Assembly: GCA_030655675.1 (NCBI GenBank)
Contig: JAUSPM010000211.1
Coordinates: 1 to 14,469 of the forward strand
Reading direction: 5' to 3'
Source: Methanosarcinaceae archaeon
Lineage (GTDB): Archaea; Halobacteriota; Methanosarcinia; Methanosarcinales; Methanosarcinaceae
DNA: 14,469 nucleotides
Every line of letters begins with the position of its first letter. The stretch's first letter is position 1. Positions 1-5,193 of this stretch are shown piece after piece. The notes beneath the pieces were generated by a model. The model was given only the letters and a program-made list of their open reading frames with translations, was not told the origin of the DNA and did not search any database. Position numbers and translations under genes: made by a program.

Positions 1-320
1 TGTGCATGGTGAGATGACAATATTCGCCCACTCAATGTTGGAAAGATCCTGTTTTACGATACAATTTGCAAACTTCGGTAGAAAATTGACACACATCATT
101 CTAAACCATTTGTGAGCATATTTTGAAAAACGTACTCATGCGGCATCATTTTGTATTTAAGAAAAAGATTCGCTTTTGGGATTTACCTGCGGAAAGTGCG
201 ATGGTAGGTATGGAACGTGCCGCCTGGCGGCGGTCGCATTGTTTTTAGTTTCAGATAGAATAATCACATTTACGCAGCCATCATACTACATCTATACAAC
301 TACCATATTTGTTCTAACGA
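1..320. other. Gene-poor left edge; no convincing gene
   Basis: No recognisable protein is encoded here. Two short ORFs run off the left edge: a plus-strand one ending with TGA at 113-115 (37 visible codons) and a minus-strand one from ATG at 97-99 (33 visible codons). They overlap antisense, so at most one is real. I recognise neither, and both could be chance. The region is mostly AT-rich, with a GC-rich, foldable island at about 190-240 described separately. It also forms the 3' flank of nadE. No tRNA or CRISPR-like pattern was seen. Confidence 0.4.
153..246 (+). ncRNA. Possible small structured RNA with promoter and U-tract
   Basis: This is an inference from sequence signals only. A TATA-like element (GTATTTAAG, 153-161) would place a transcription start near 180-184. 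The following sequence can fold into an outer stem, AGTGCGA (195-201) with TCGCATT (234-240), including one G-U pair that is only good in plus-strand RNA. Inside it is a hairpin GCCGC-CTG-GCGGC (219-231). A T-run (242-246) follows almost at once, as in an intrinsic terminator. The predicted transcript is about 65 nt and runs towards the 3' end of nadE. It could instead be just a terminator for an unrecognised plus-strand gene at the edge, or chance. Confidence 0.25.
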
Positions 321-1112
321 TTAAATTAATCCCATGCGTGCAACATCAAGAACTGCTATCGGAGGAGCCTGACTTTTGTGTATGTTCGCACTTATTCGCT
401 GGATCGTTGAATCCATCTGCTCATCTGATACACCAAGGATATCTTGTATATATTCGGGGCTTTTGCCAGCGAGCAACATCTCAAGCAGTTTATCCACCAC
501 CACATACGATATTCCCAGTTCCTCTTCGTCGGTCTGTCCGACCCAAAGACCTGCGGTTGGAGGTTTAGTAATAATTCCTTCAGGAACCCTGACCATGCGC
601 GCAAGTTCGAAGACCTCAGTCTTGTACAGGTCGCCGATAGGTTCGATGTCAACACCGCCGTCTCCGTATTTTGTATAGTATCCAAGCATTATTTCGGTCT
701 TATTGCCTGTTCCGATCACCATGCGACCGGACATGTTGGCATAATAGTACAGGACTGACATGCGGATACGTGCTTTGAGATTTCCATTCGTAAGAGGGGT
801 TGCGCCATCACTCTGTGGTATTGAATACATGAACGAGGAAAGTATTTCAGAGATGTCAATTGTTTTGAACTCTATATTGAGCCGGTGAGCAACTTCTGTG
901 GCATCAAGTACATCTTCGGCTGAAGTTACGTTAAGTTCTGGAAGGTGTATGCCGAGTACATTCTCATGCCCGAGTGCTTCAACTGTTAGATAGGCTGTAA
1001 GCGCTGAATCAATACCCCCGCTCAATCCCACAACTGCACCGTTTACTCCGGCTTGTTCTGTTATTGTACGAATGAAATCGATGATCATTTCTCTTGCTTT
1101 TTCAAAGTCCAT
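321..1112 (-). CDS. nadE: NH3-dependent NAD(+) synthetase
   Basis: It catalyses the last step of NAD synthesis, amidating deamido-NAD with ATP and ammonia in the cytoplasm. The 263-residue protein has the N-type ATP pyrophosphatase P-loop SGGIDS at 31-36, the conserved GTGNKTE at 134-140 followed by KYGDGGVD at 148-155, and the GLWVGQTDEEELG segment near 188-200 that belongs to this family. There is no nitrilase/glutaminase domain, so it should use free ammonia, as is usual for archaeal forms of this length. The ATG at 1110-1112 has no Shine-Dalgarno site, but a TATA-like box lies about 25 bases upstream, which suggests a leaderless mRNA. It is a single gene, divergent from the roadblock/kaiC group. 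Confidence 0.96.
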   Translation of the reverse strand: MDFEKAREMIIDFIRTITEQAGVNGAVVGLSGGIDSALTAYLTVEALGHENVLGIHLPELNVTSAEDVLDATEVAHRLNIEFKTIDISEILSSFMYSIPQSDGATPLTNGNLKARIRMSVLYYYANMSGRMVIGTGNKTEIMLGYYTKYGDGGVDIEPIGDLYKTEVFELARMVRVPEGIITKPPTAGLWVGQTDEEELGISYVVVDKLLEMLLAGKSPEYIQDILGVSDEQMDSTIQRISANIHKSQAPPIAVLDVARMGLI

Positions 1113-1131
1113 GCTTTAGTTAAAGACACGC

Positions 1132-1140
1132 TATAATAAA
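1132..1140 (-). promoter_or_regulatory. TATA-like box for nadE, leaderless spacing
   Basis: On the minus strand the sequence reads TTTATTATA, close to the archaeal TATA consensus. Its centre is about 25 bases before the nadE ATG, the normal distance from an archaeal TATA box to the transcription start. Transcription would begin at or next to the start codon. The absence of any GGAGG-type site upstream of the ATG agrees with this. Confidence 0.45.
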
Positions 1141-1168
1141 AATCTGTTCAAAACAATATTGATTTAAC

Positions 1169-1197
1169 CTATTAAATAAACAAAACTTATTTAATAG
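1169..1197. promoter_or_regulatory. Perfect 11-bp inverted repeat between divergent genes
   Basis: CTATTAAATAA (1169-1179) and its exact reverse complement TTATTTAATAG (1187-1197) are separated by 7 bases. The dyad sits between divergent nadE and the roadblock/kaiC group, about 57 bases upstream of the nadE start. Size and placement suit a dimeric transcription-factor operator, and its TTTAAT cores could also serve as TATA elements. The regulator is unknown. Confidence 0.5.
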
Positions 1198-1234
1198 TGT
1201 GATGAATTATAGTATTTACAAATGTCATACAAAC

Positions 1235-1287
1235 GTTACAAAAAATGAAATTTGTTATTCTTGAGGGGTCAGAATAATAAATGTAAC
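1235..1287 (+). promoter_or_regulatory. Long hairpin upstream of the roadblock/kaiC genes
   Basis: ATTTGTTATTCT (1250-1261) pairs with AGAATAATAAAT (1271-1282) over 12 positions, with a single G-U wobble, leaving a 9-base loop TGAGGGGTC. An outer pairing, GTTACA (1235-1240) with TGTAAC (1282-1287), can extend or compete with it. The loop holds a Shine-Dalgarno-like GAGGGG. If transcription starts at a TATA-like sequence near 1205-1218, this is an RNA leader structure. If it starts from the second candidate at 1308-1317, it is a DNA dyad upstream of the promoter. No T-run follows, so it is not a terminator. Confidence 0.45.
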
Positions 1288-1307
1288 AATGTGGTACACT
1301 CATTTGC

Positions 1308-1317
1308 TATAAAAAAC
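1308..1317 (+). promoter_or_regulatory. Candidate TATA box for the roadblock/kaiC operon
   Basis: TATAAAAAAC would direct initiation near 1335-1340, leaving a leader of about 35-40 bases before the ATG at 1375. That leader contains AAGGGGAT (1343-1350), but this is too far (about 25 bases) from the ATG to be a normal Shine-Dalgarno site. A competing TATA-like stretch lies at 1205-1218. Confidence 0.3.
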
Positions 1318-1374
1318 ACTACCAATTATCACAATAAAAAAAAAGGGGATCTGGTTATAGTTTCTAATAATAAA

Positions 1375-1722
1375 ATGCTTGAAAAAATCCTATCAGACCT
1401 AAAACAGATGGGGGGTATTAATGCGTCCTCAATTGCCAGTCGTGATGGGCTTCTCATAGTATCAGATATGGATATCGAATCTCATGCAGAAACATTTGCT
1501 GCAATGTCTGCTACTATGCTTGGTGCAGCTGAGAATGCCACGGCGGAGCTTGGAAAAGGCATACCTGATAGGGTTATAGTAGAATCCGATCACGGTAAAC
1601 TGGTGGCTATGGGGGCAGGTCCAAAGGCACTTATAGTCATATTGACAGAACCAGATGCTGGGTTGGGATTGATACTTGTGGAACTTGAAAAGGCAGCAGA
1701 AAAAATTAAAAAAGTTCTTTGA
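1375..1722 (+). CDS. Roadblock/LC7 domain protein
   Basis: From the ATG at 1375 this is 115 residues, the length of a stand-alone roadblock/LC7 domain. The pattern fits: an N-terminal helix (MLEKILSDLKQM), then GINASSIASRDGLLIVSD (14-31), a central helix 37-60, a beta strand with RVIVESDHGKLVAMGAGP (66-83), ALIVIL, and a charged C-terminal helix. Roadblock proteins dimerise and, as in bacterial MglB, act on small Ras-like GTPases or serve as scaffolds. No GTPase is encoded nearby; instead the next gene, 42 bases on, is a KaiC-like ATPase, so that ATPase may be the partner (inference). The reading frame stays open upstream to a TTG at 1252, but the 41 extra residues are asparagine/lysine-rich and unlike the family, so I reject them. 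Confidence 0.85.
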   Translation: MLEKILSDLKQMGGINASSIASRDGLLIVSDMDIESHAETFAAMSATMLGAAENATAELGKGIPDRVIVESDHGKLVAMGAGPKALIVILTEPDAGLGLILVELEKAAEKIKKVL

Positions 1723-1764
1723 TGCATTGAATATGAGTATTTTTTTATCACAGGGGTTATTTTT

Positions 1765-3219
1765 ATGAAACAAGTTTCATCTGGAATACCAGGGCTTGAT
1801 GAAATCCTCGAAGGAGGATTCACAAGACCATCCACTTTTATGATCGCGGGGACTGCCGGTGCCGGCAAAACCACATTTGCAATGCAGTCGATATTCAATG
1901 CTGCACGCAATGATGAGGTTTGCATGTACGTCACCGCGCTCAGTGAACCAGTAGCCATGATTAACAATTTCATGTCAAAGTTTAGTTTTTACAACGTTTC
2001 ACTACTTGCACAAGGCAAAGTCAAATATGTACCTGTGGATATAGAAATAATCAACAAAGGGGTCGATGCATTTGCTTCTTTCCTTGAAGATGCAATAGAG
2101 AATATCAAACCAGACAGGATAGTGATTGATCCAATCACCGCGATTGACATGAATCTTGATAAAAATACACTTCGTCGTTTTTATTATGATCTGTTCGTGC
2201 GTATGAAAAGTTGGAATTCTCTTGTTCTCATAACCGGAGAGTTTAATGAAGAAGATCTGTTGAAAAGCGAATTAAGTTATATCTCAGATGGTATCATCTA
2301 TCTTTCAAATGATCTTAAAAATGCCAGAAGGGTACGATCTTTGGAAGTACTCAAGATGCGCGGCCAAAATCCTTCAACCGGCAAGCACACATATTCGATA
2401 ACAAAAGACGGTATTACTGTATACCAGCGTATAAAATCCACGCCGCACAAAGAATACACCAAGGTACGAATACCAACAGGTGTCACCGGTCTTGATGAAA
2501 TGTGCGGGGGTGGGTTGCTGCGCGGCACAAGCACCCTCATATCAGGAGGAAGCGGAACTGGGAAGACCCTTTTTGGAATGCAGTTCATCATAGAAGGTGC
2601 AAAGAATGGCGAGCCGGGTATTATCGTCTCTTTTGAGGAAGATGAGGGCCAACTCAAATCTAATGCGGAATCGATCGGGCATGAACTTGGAAAGTATATT
2701 GAATCAGGCATGATCAAAGTATTACATACAAGTTCATCGGAACTTGATGCAAATGCACATAACCTTCAATTAATATCGATAATCGAAGAGATGGATGCAA
2801 AACGCGTGTTGATCGATGGCATCTATGGTTTCCAGCCTGCTTTGGAAACATTAATCGAACTTCGCGAACATATTCACCTGCTTGCAGATTTCTTGAAATC
2901 AAGGAATATAACAACAATATTCACCAATGAACAGACAGATCTTACAGGAAATTTGACAATCGCAGGTAATGGAACAAGTTATGTAATGGATTCTGTGATA
3001 ATGCTGCGTTATGTTGAGATAAAATCTGAGATGCGAAAAGCGATATCGGTTCTAAAAATGCGTGGAAGTAATCACGACAAGGAGATACGTGAATTTGAGA
3101 TTGGAGACACGGGAATCGAGGTTAAACTGCCTTTCTCTGATTATTCGGGCATTATGAGCGGCACACCTACAAAAACACCCGGAGAAGCGTTTATTGATGC
3201 TTTTAAGAAGAGACGATAG
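1765..3219 (+). CDS. Two-domain KaiC-like RecA-superfamily ATPase
   Basis: The 484 residues hold two RecA-fold KaiC domains, about 1-225 and 232-470. Each starts with a GLDE motif. Domain 1 has Walker A GTAGAGKTT (29-37), but the usual catalytic Glu-Glu is replaced by Ser60-Glu61. Domain 2 has Walker A GGSGTGKT (261-268) and an intact FEE (Glu291-Glu292). The C-terminal block RYVEIKSEMRKAISVLKMRG is very close to cyanobacterial KaiC. By my alignment from memory, the KaiC phosphosites Ser431/Thr432 correspond to Ser405/Tyr406. KaiC-family ATPases form hexamers and act in clocks and other signalling; archaea usually lack KaiA and KaiB, and neither is encoded here. A site AGGGG lies before the ATG. 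It lies between a roadblock gene and two membrane-protein genes, the first beginning two bases after its stop, so a membrane-linked switch is likely (inference). Confidence 0.9.
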   Translation: MKQVSSGIPGLDEILEGGFTRPSTFMIAGTAGAGKTTFAMQSIFNAARNDEVCMYVTALSEPVAMINNFMSKFSFYNVSLLAQGKVKYVPVDIEIINKGVDAFASFLEDAIENIKPDRIVIDPITAIDMNLDKNTLRRFYYDLFVRMKSWNSLVLITGEFNEEDLLKSELSYISDGIIYLSNDLKNARRVRSLEVLKMRGQNPSTGKHTYSITKDGITVYQRIKSTPHKEYTKVRIPTGVTGLDEMCGGGLLRGTSTLISGGSGTGKTLFGMQFIIEGAKNGEPGIIVSFEEDEGQLKSNAESIGHELGKYIESGMIKVLHTSSSELDANAHNLQLISIIEEMDAKRVLIDGIYGFQPALETLIELREHIHLLADFLKSRNITTIFTNEQTDLTGNLTIAGNGTSYVMDSVIMLRYVEIKSEMRKAISVLKMRGSNHDKEIREFEIGDTGIEVKLPFSDYSGIMSGTPTKTPGEAFIDAFKKRR

Positions 3220-3221
3220 GC

Positions 3222-3512
3222 ATGGTCGATTATGTAACTATAGCAAGGATTATTGAGATTTATACATGGTTTATTGCTGCCATAATTATACTTTTTATAT
3301 CCGGGATCGGACTTTTTTACCAGAAGAAATTCAATATAAAAACCCATTATTATCTGTTCCTGATTCCATTTTTGTTACTTATTTTTGTATTGATCCAAAT
3401 ACATATATTTGTAGAGGAAAGCATTATTACGGAAATCATGGAAGCATTTAGTGGATTAATAGCACTTGCATTTACATTAAAGACATATCTTCATATGACA
3501 AGGGGGGCCTGA
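3222..3512 (+). CDS. Small three-helix membrane protein, copy 1
   Basis: This 96-residue hydrophobic protein is of unknown function. Three membrane segments are evident, about 9-32, 44-66 and 70-90, with a basic stretch QKKFNIK between the first two and an acidic EES before the third. Its ATG lies two bases after the kaiC-like stop codon, so translation is probably coupled. It resembles the next protein in size, helix layout and spaced residues. I recognise no named family; an anchor or sensor for the upstream ATPase is a guess from position. Confidence 0.75.
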   Translation: MVDYVTIARIIEIYTWFIAAIIILFISGIGLFYQKKFNIKTHYYLFLIPFLLLIFVLIQIHIFVEESIITEIMEAFSGLIALAFTLKTYLHMTRGA

Positions 3513-3525
3513 CATTTTCCCTCAT

Positions 3526-3804
3526 GTGTATATATGGAATATTGCAGTAATATCATTTGCTGCTGTTATGTACTTGATGGCAATACTGAGCAAGCGCCTG
3601 GGTAGTGCTATGCGGATCAAGCCTTATTTTTACTTATATTATATTAGCATTGTTTTAATGCTAATTTCAGTGGCATATTCATTATTTGCACCACATACCG
3701 AAAAGGGAGAAATGATTGCAAACATCCTTTTTGCGATTGGTATGACGCTAGGGCTTGTTGCCACCATCAAATATTGGGGTTGGCTTGCTAAAGAATTATT
3801 ATAA
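3526..3804 (+). CDS. Small three-helix membrane protein, copy 2
   Basis: A 92-residue hydrophobic protein with membrane segments at about 3-22, 35-56 and 63-84, a basic SKRLGSAMRIK loop after helix 1, and HTEKGE before helix 3. This layout matches the preceding gene, suggesting an old tandem duplication. The start is taken as GTG at 3526; no ATG is available in frame, and a stop codon at 3496-3498 bounds the frame upstream. An ATT at 3514 is better spaced from the AGGGGGG run at 3501-3507, but that run also encodes the end of the previous protein. Its function is unknown. It ends 15 bases before nob1. Confidence 0.7.
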   Translation: MYIWNIAVISFAAVMYLMAILSKRLGSAMRIKPYFYLYYISIVLMLISVAYSLFAPHTEKGEMIANILFAIGMTLGLVATIKYWGWLAKELL

Positions 3805-3819
3805 GGCGAAGACAACACC

Positions 3820-4299
3820 ATGACGTATTATATAGCAGACTCTGCGGTTTTTATTATGGGTTATCCTGTTGAAAGCACGTTGTTGATAACTGTTCCATCT
3901 GTTGTCAATGAACTGAAAAGCAGCGAAGCGTCTATACGATTTGATCTTGCACATGAAACTGGTGCGAGAGTGGAGATGCCACAGCCTGAGATGATCGAGG
4001 AAGTGCTCGGTATGGCCAAACATACACGGGATATAGAGGAGTTATCCACTACCGATATCGATATACTTGCAAAAGCGCTTGAGCGTAAGGATGATGCAAT
4101 ACTTCTGACCGATGATTATGCAGTCCAAAATGTGGCTGTGATGCTGGGGATTGATGTAAAACCGGTTGTCCAGAAGAAGATACGTGATATAATTGTATGG
4201 GAAAAACAGTGTGTAGGGTGTAGGAAACGATTTGATGACGGTGATATATGTCCAATATGCGGGTCAGAATTAAAAAAGAGACGCAAAAGAAAAGTATAA
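3820..4299 (+). CDS. nob1: rRNA-maturation endonuclease Nob1
   Basis: Nob1 cleaves the 3' end of pre-16S rRNA within the nascent small ribosomal subunit. The 159-residue protein has an N-terminal PIN nuclease domain with the expected acidic metal ligands: Asp7 (ADSAVF), Glu31, Asp79/Asp81 (LSTTDIDILAKALE) and Asp98/Asp99 (LLTDDYAVQN). A zinc ribbon follows with Cys131, Cys134, Cys144 and Cys147, and the tail is strongly basic (KKRRKRK), suited to RNA binding. Length and domain order are typical for archaeal Nob1. It follows the second membrane protein by 15 bases and is probably cotranscribed with the kaiC cassette, an association with no obvious functional reason. Confidence 0.93.
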   Translation: MTYYIADSAVFIMGYPVESTLLITVPSVVNELKSSEASIRFDLAHETGARVEMPQPEMIEEVLGMAKHTRDIEELSTTDIDILAKALERKDDAILLTDDYAVQNVAVMLGIDVKPVVQKKIRDIIVWEKQCVGCRKRFDDGDICPICGSELKKRRKRKV

Positions 4300-4310
4300 C
4301 AGTACGGATG

Positions 4311-4379
4311 ATATATATCTAAACAAAGAAAAATAATAATTGATAAATATGCTCCTTATCAGCATTAATATAATTATCA
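4311..4379 (+). promoter_or_regulatory. Promoter/operator region of gfcR
   Basis: The 92 bases between nob1 and gfcR include an ATATATAT TATA candidate (4311-4318) and a dyad TGATAA (4341-4346)...TTATCA (4356-4361) with a 9-base spacer. A further TTATCA lies at 4374-4379, just before GGCGGGG and the gfcR ATG. Initiation from the TATA candidate would fall near 4343, on the dyad, which would suit repression. Binding by GfcR itself or another factor is not shown. Confidence 0.35.
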
Positions 4380-4391
4380 GGCGGGGACAAC

Positions 4392-5003
4392 ATGAAGAAT
4401 ATAGAAGATCTAATCCAAAAGGCAGTTGAATTACAATCCAAAGGACTTGTGACCGGACAAATCGCAGATGAGTTGAATGTTTCACGGGAGACTGTGACAT
4501 GGCTTTTGACACGTTCCAAAAAGGAAGCAACCGCTCCGGCACCAAAAGACATTTCAGTAGACTGGAGCAACATCGGAAAGAGTTCATACAGGCTTCGTTA
4601 TACTGCACAGACTTTATCGGATCTGGTACTTGAAGAAATGGGATCAAACGATCTTGAAATCGATACCGTTGTGGGGATCGCATCAAGTGGTGTGCCGTTT
4701 GCAAGTCTTATGGCAGATGAACTTGGTACAGACTTTGCAGTATTCCATTCCCATAAGGAGCACATTGAAGGTACCAAAATACGCGGAACATTTAGCAGGC
4801 ATTTTGGGGATGTAACTAATAAGAATTGTGTTATTGTAGATGATGTAATTACATCCGGTACAACGATCATTGATGCAATCGACCAGATACGTGAATTGGG
4901 TGCAAAACCCGTTCTTGTCGTAGTGCTTGTTGACAAGAAAGGGGCTGAGATGTTATCAAATGTACCTATCAGGTCACTGGTGCGAATTGTACGTGTGGAT
5001 TAA
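4392..5003 (+). CDS. gfcR: GfcR-family HTH-phosphoribosyltransferase regulator
   Basis: This 203-residue protein, often annotated orotate phosphoribosyltransferase-like, has a helix-turn-helix at about 18-42 (LVTGQIADELNVSRETVTWLL) joined to a type I phosphoribosyltransferase domain. The PRPP-binding loop is VIVDDVITSGTT (147-158), and the substrate-side GIASSGVPFA is at 95-104. In haloarchaea the GfcR family regulates sugar catabolism and gluconeogenesis genes, so here it is best read as a DNA-binding metabolic regulator that senses a phosphosugar-type ligand; the true ligand is unknown. The acidic pair of the PRPP motif is intact, so catalysis cannot be excluded. A GGCGGGG site precedes the ATG. 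True pyrimidine OPRT (PyrE) lacks the HTH. Confidence 0.88.
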   Translation: MKNIEDLIQKAVELQSKGLVTGQIADELNVSRETVTWLLTRSKKEATAPAPKDISVDWSNIGKSSYRLRYTAQTLSDLVLEEMGSNDLEIDTVVGIASSGVPFASLMADELGTDFAVFHSHKEHIEGTKIRGTFSRHFGDVTNKNCVIVDDVITSGTTIIDAIDQIRELGAKPVLVVVLVDKKGAEMLSNVPIRSLVRIVRVD

Positions 5004-5059
5004 ATCGCACGACATATTTCCAAAATTGAGTTATTCCAATAAGGATTGAAATTTTTTTC

Positions 5060-5136
5060 ACCGCGGAGTGCGCAGAGTTGTTAACTGTTTTGCAACTCCT
5101 CTCTGCGCCCTCAGCGTCCTCTGCGGTTGGTTTTTT
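5060..5136 (+). repeat. GC-rich hairpin repeat, possible terminator of gfcR
   Basis: The left arm ACCGCGGAGTGCGCAGAG (5060-5077, followed by TTG) faces a longer right arm spanning about 5092-5127. The right arm contains GCAACTC, CTCTGCGC, two CTCNGCG-type units and CTGCGGT. Pairing blocks are ACCGC/GCGGT, GCGCAGAG/CTCTGCGC and GTTG/CAAC, with unpaired extra units on the right. A T-run (5131-5136) follows on the plus strand, so it could terminate gfcR. The sequence is far more GC-rich than its surroundings and resembles the CTCTGCG/CCGCGGAG intergenic repeats that I recall from many environmental archaeal and bacterial genomes. Confidence 0.6.
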
Positions 5137-5162
5137 ATAACTAATGATTTGAATCTATATCG

Positions 5163-5193
5163 AAAAATGACAGGAAAGTGGATCAATCCACTT
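5163..5193 (-). terminator. Hairpin over the DHH stop codon, then T-run
   Basis: AAGTGGAT (5176-5183) and ATCCACTT (5186-5193) form a perfect 8-bp inverted repeat around the stop codon of the DHH gene (TGA, 5183-5185). Read in that gene's direction, a TTTTT run follows at about 5163-5168. This suits 3'-end formation or mRNA protection. The hairpin is partly coding (the VEVD end of the protein). Confidence 0.4.

Noticed and set aside
1..115. Short ORFs running off the left edge on each strand
   Set aside because: They overlap antisense, are under 40 visible codons and resemble no family I know; neither is supported as a gene.
176..568. Plus-strand frame overlapping the nadE 3' end
   Set aside because: It lies antisense to clearly conserved nadE sequence, has no recognisable motif, and its first part covers the foldable GC island.
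1252..1374. N-terminal extension of the roadblock protein from a TTG at 1252
   Set aside because: The 41 extra residues are rich in Asn/Lys, match no roadblock pattern, run through the leader hairpin, and have no ribosome site; the ATG at 1375 gives a standard domain length.
1765..3219. Circadian clock KaiC
   Set aside because: The family is clear, but no kaiA or kaiB is present, one active site is degenerate and the phosphosite pair is changed; a clock role cannot be claimed.
4392..5003. Orotate phosphoribosyltransferase (PyrE) of pyrimidine synthesis
   Set aside because: The N-terminal helix-turn-helix and overall length match the GfcR regulator family instead.
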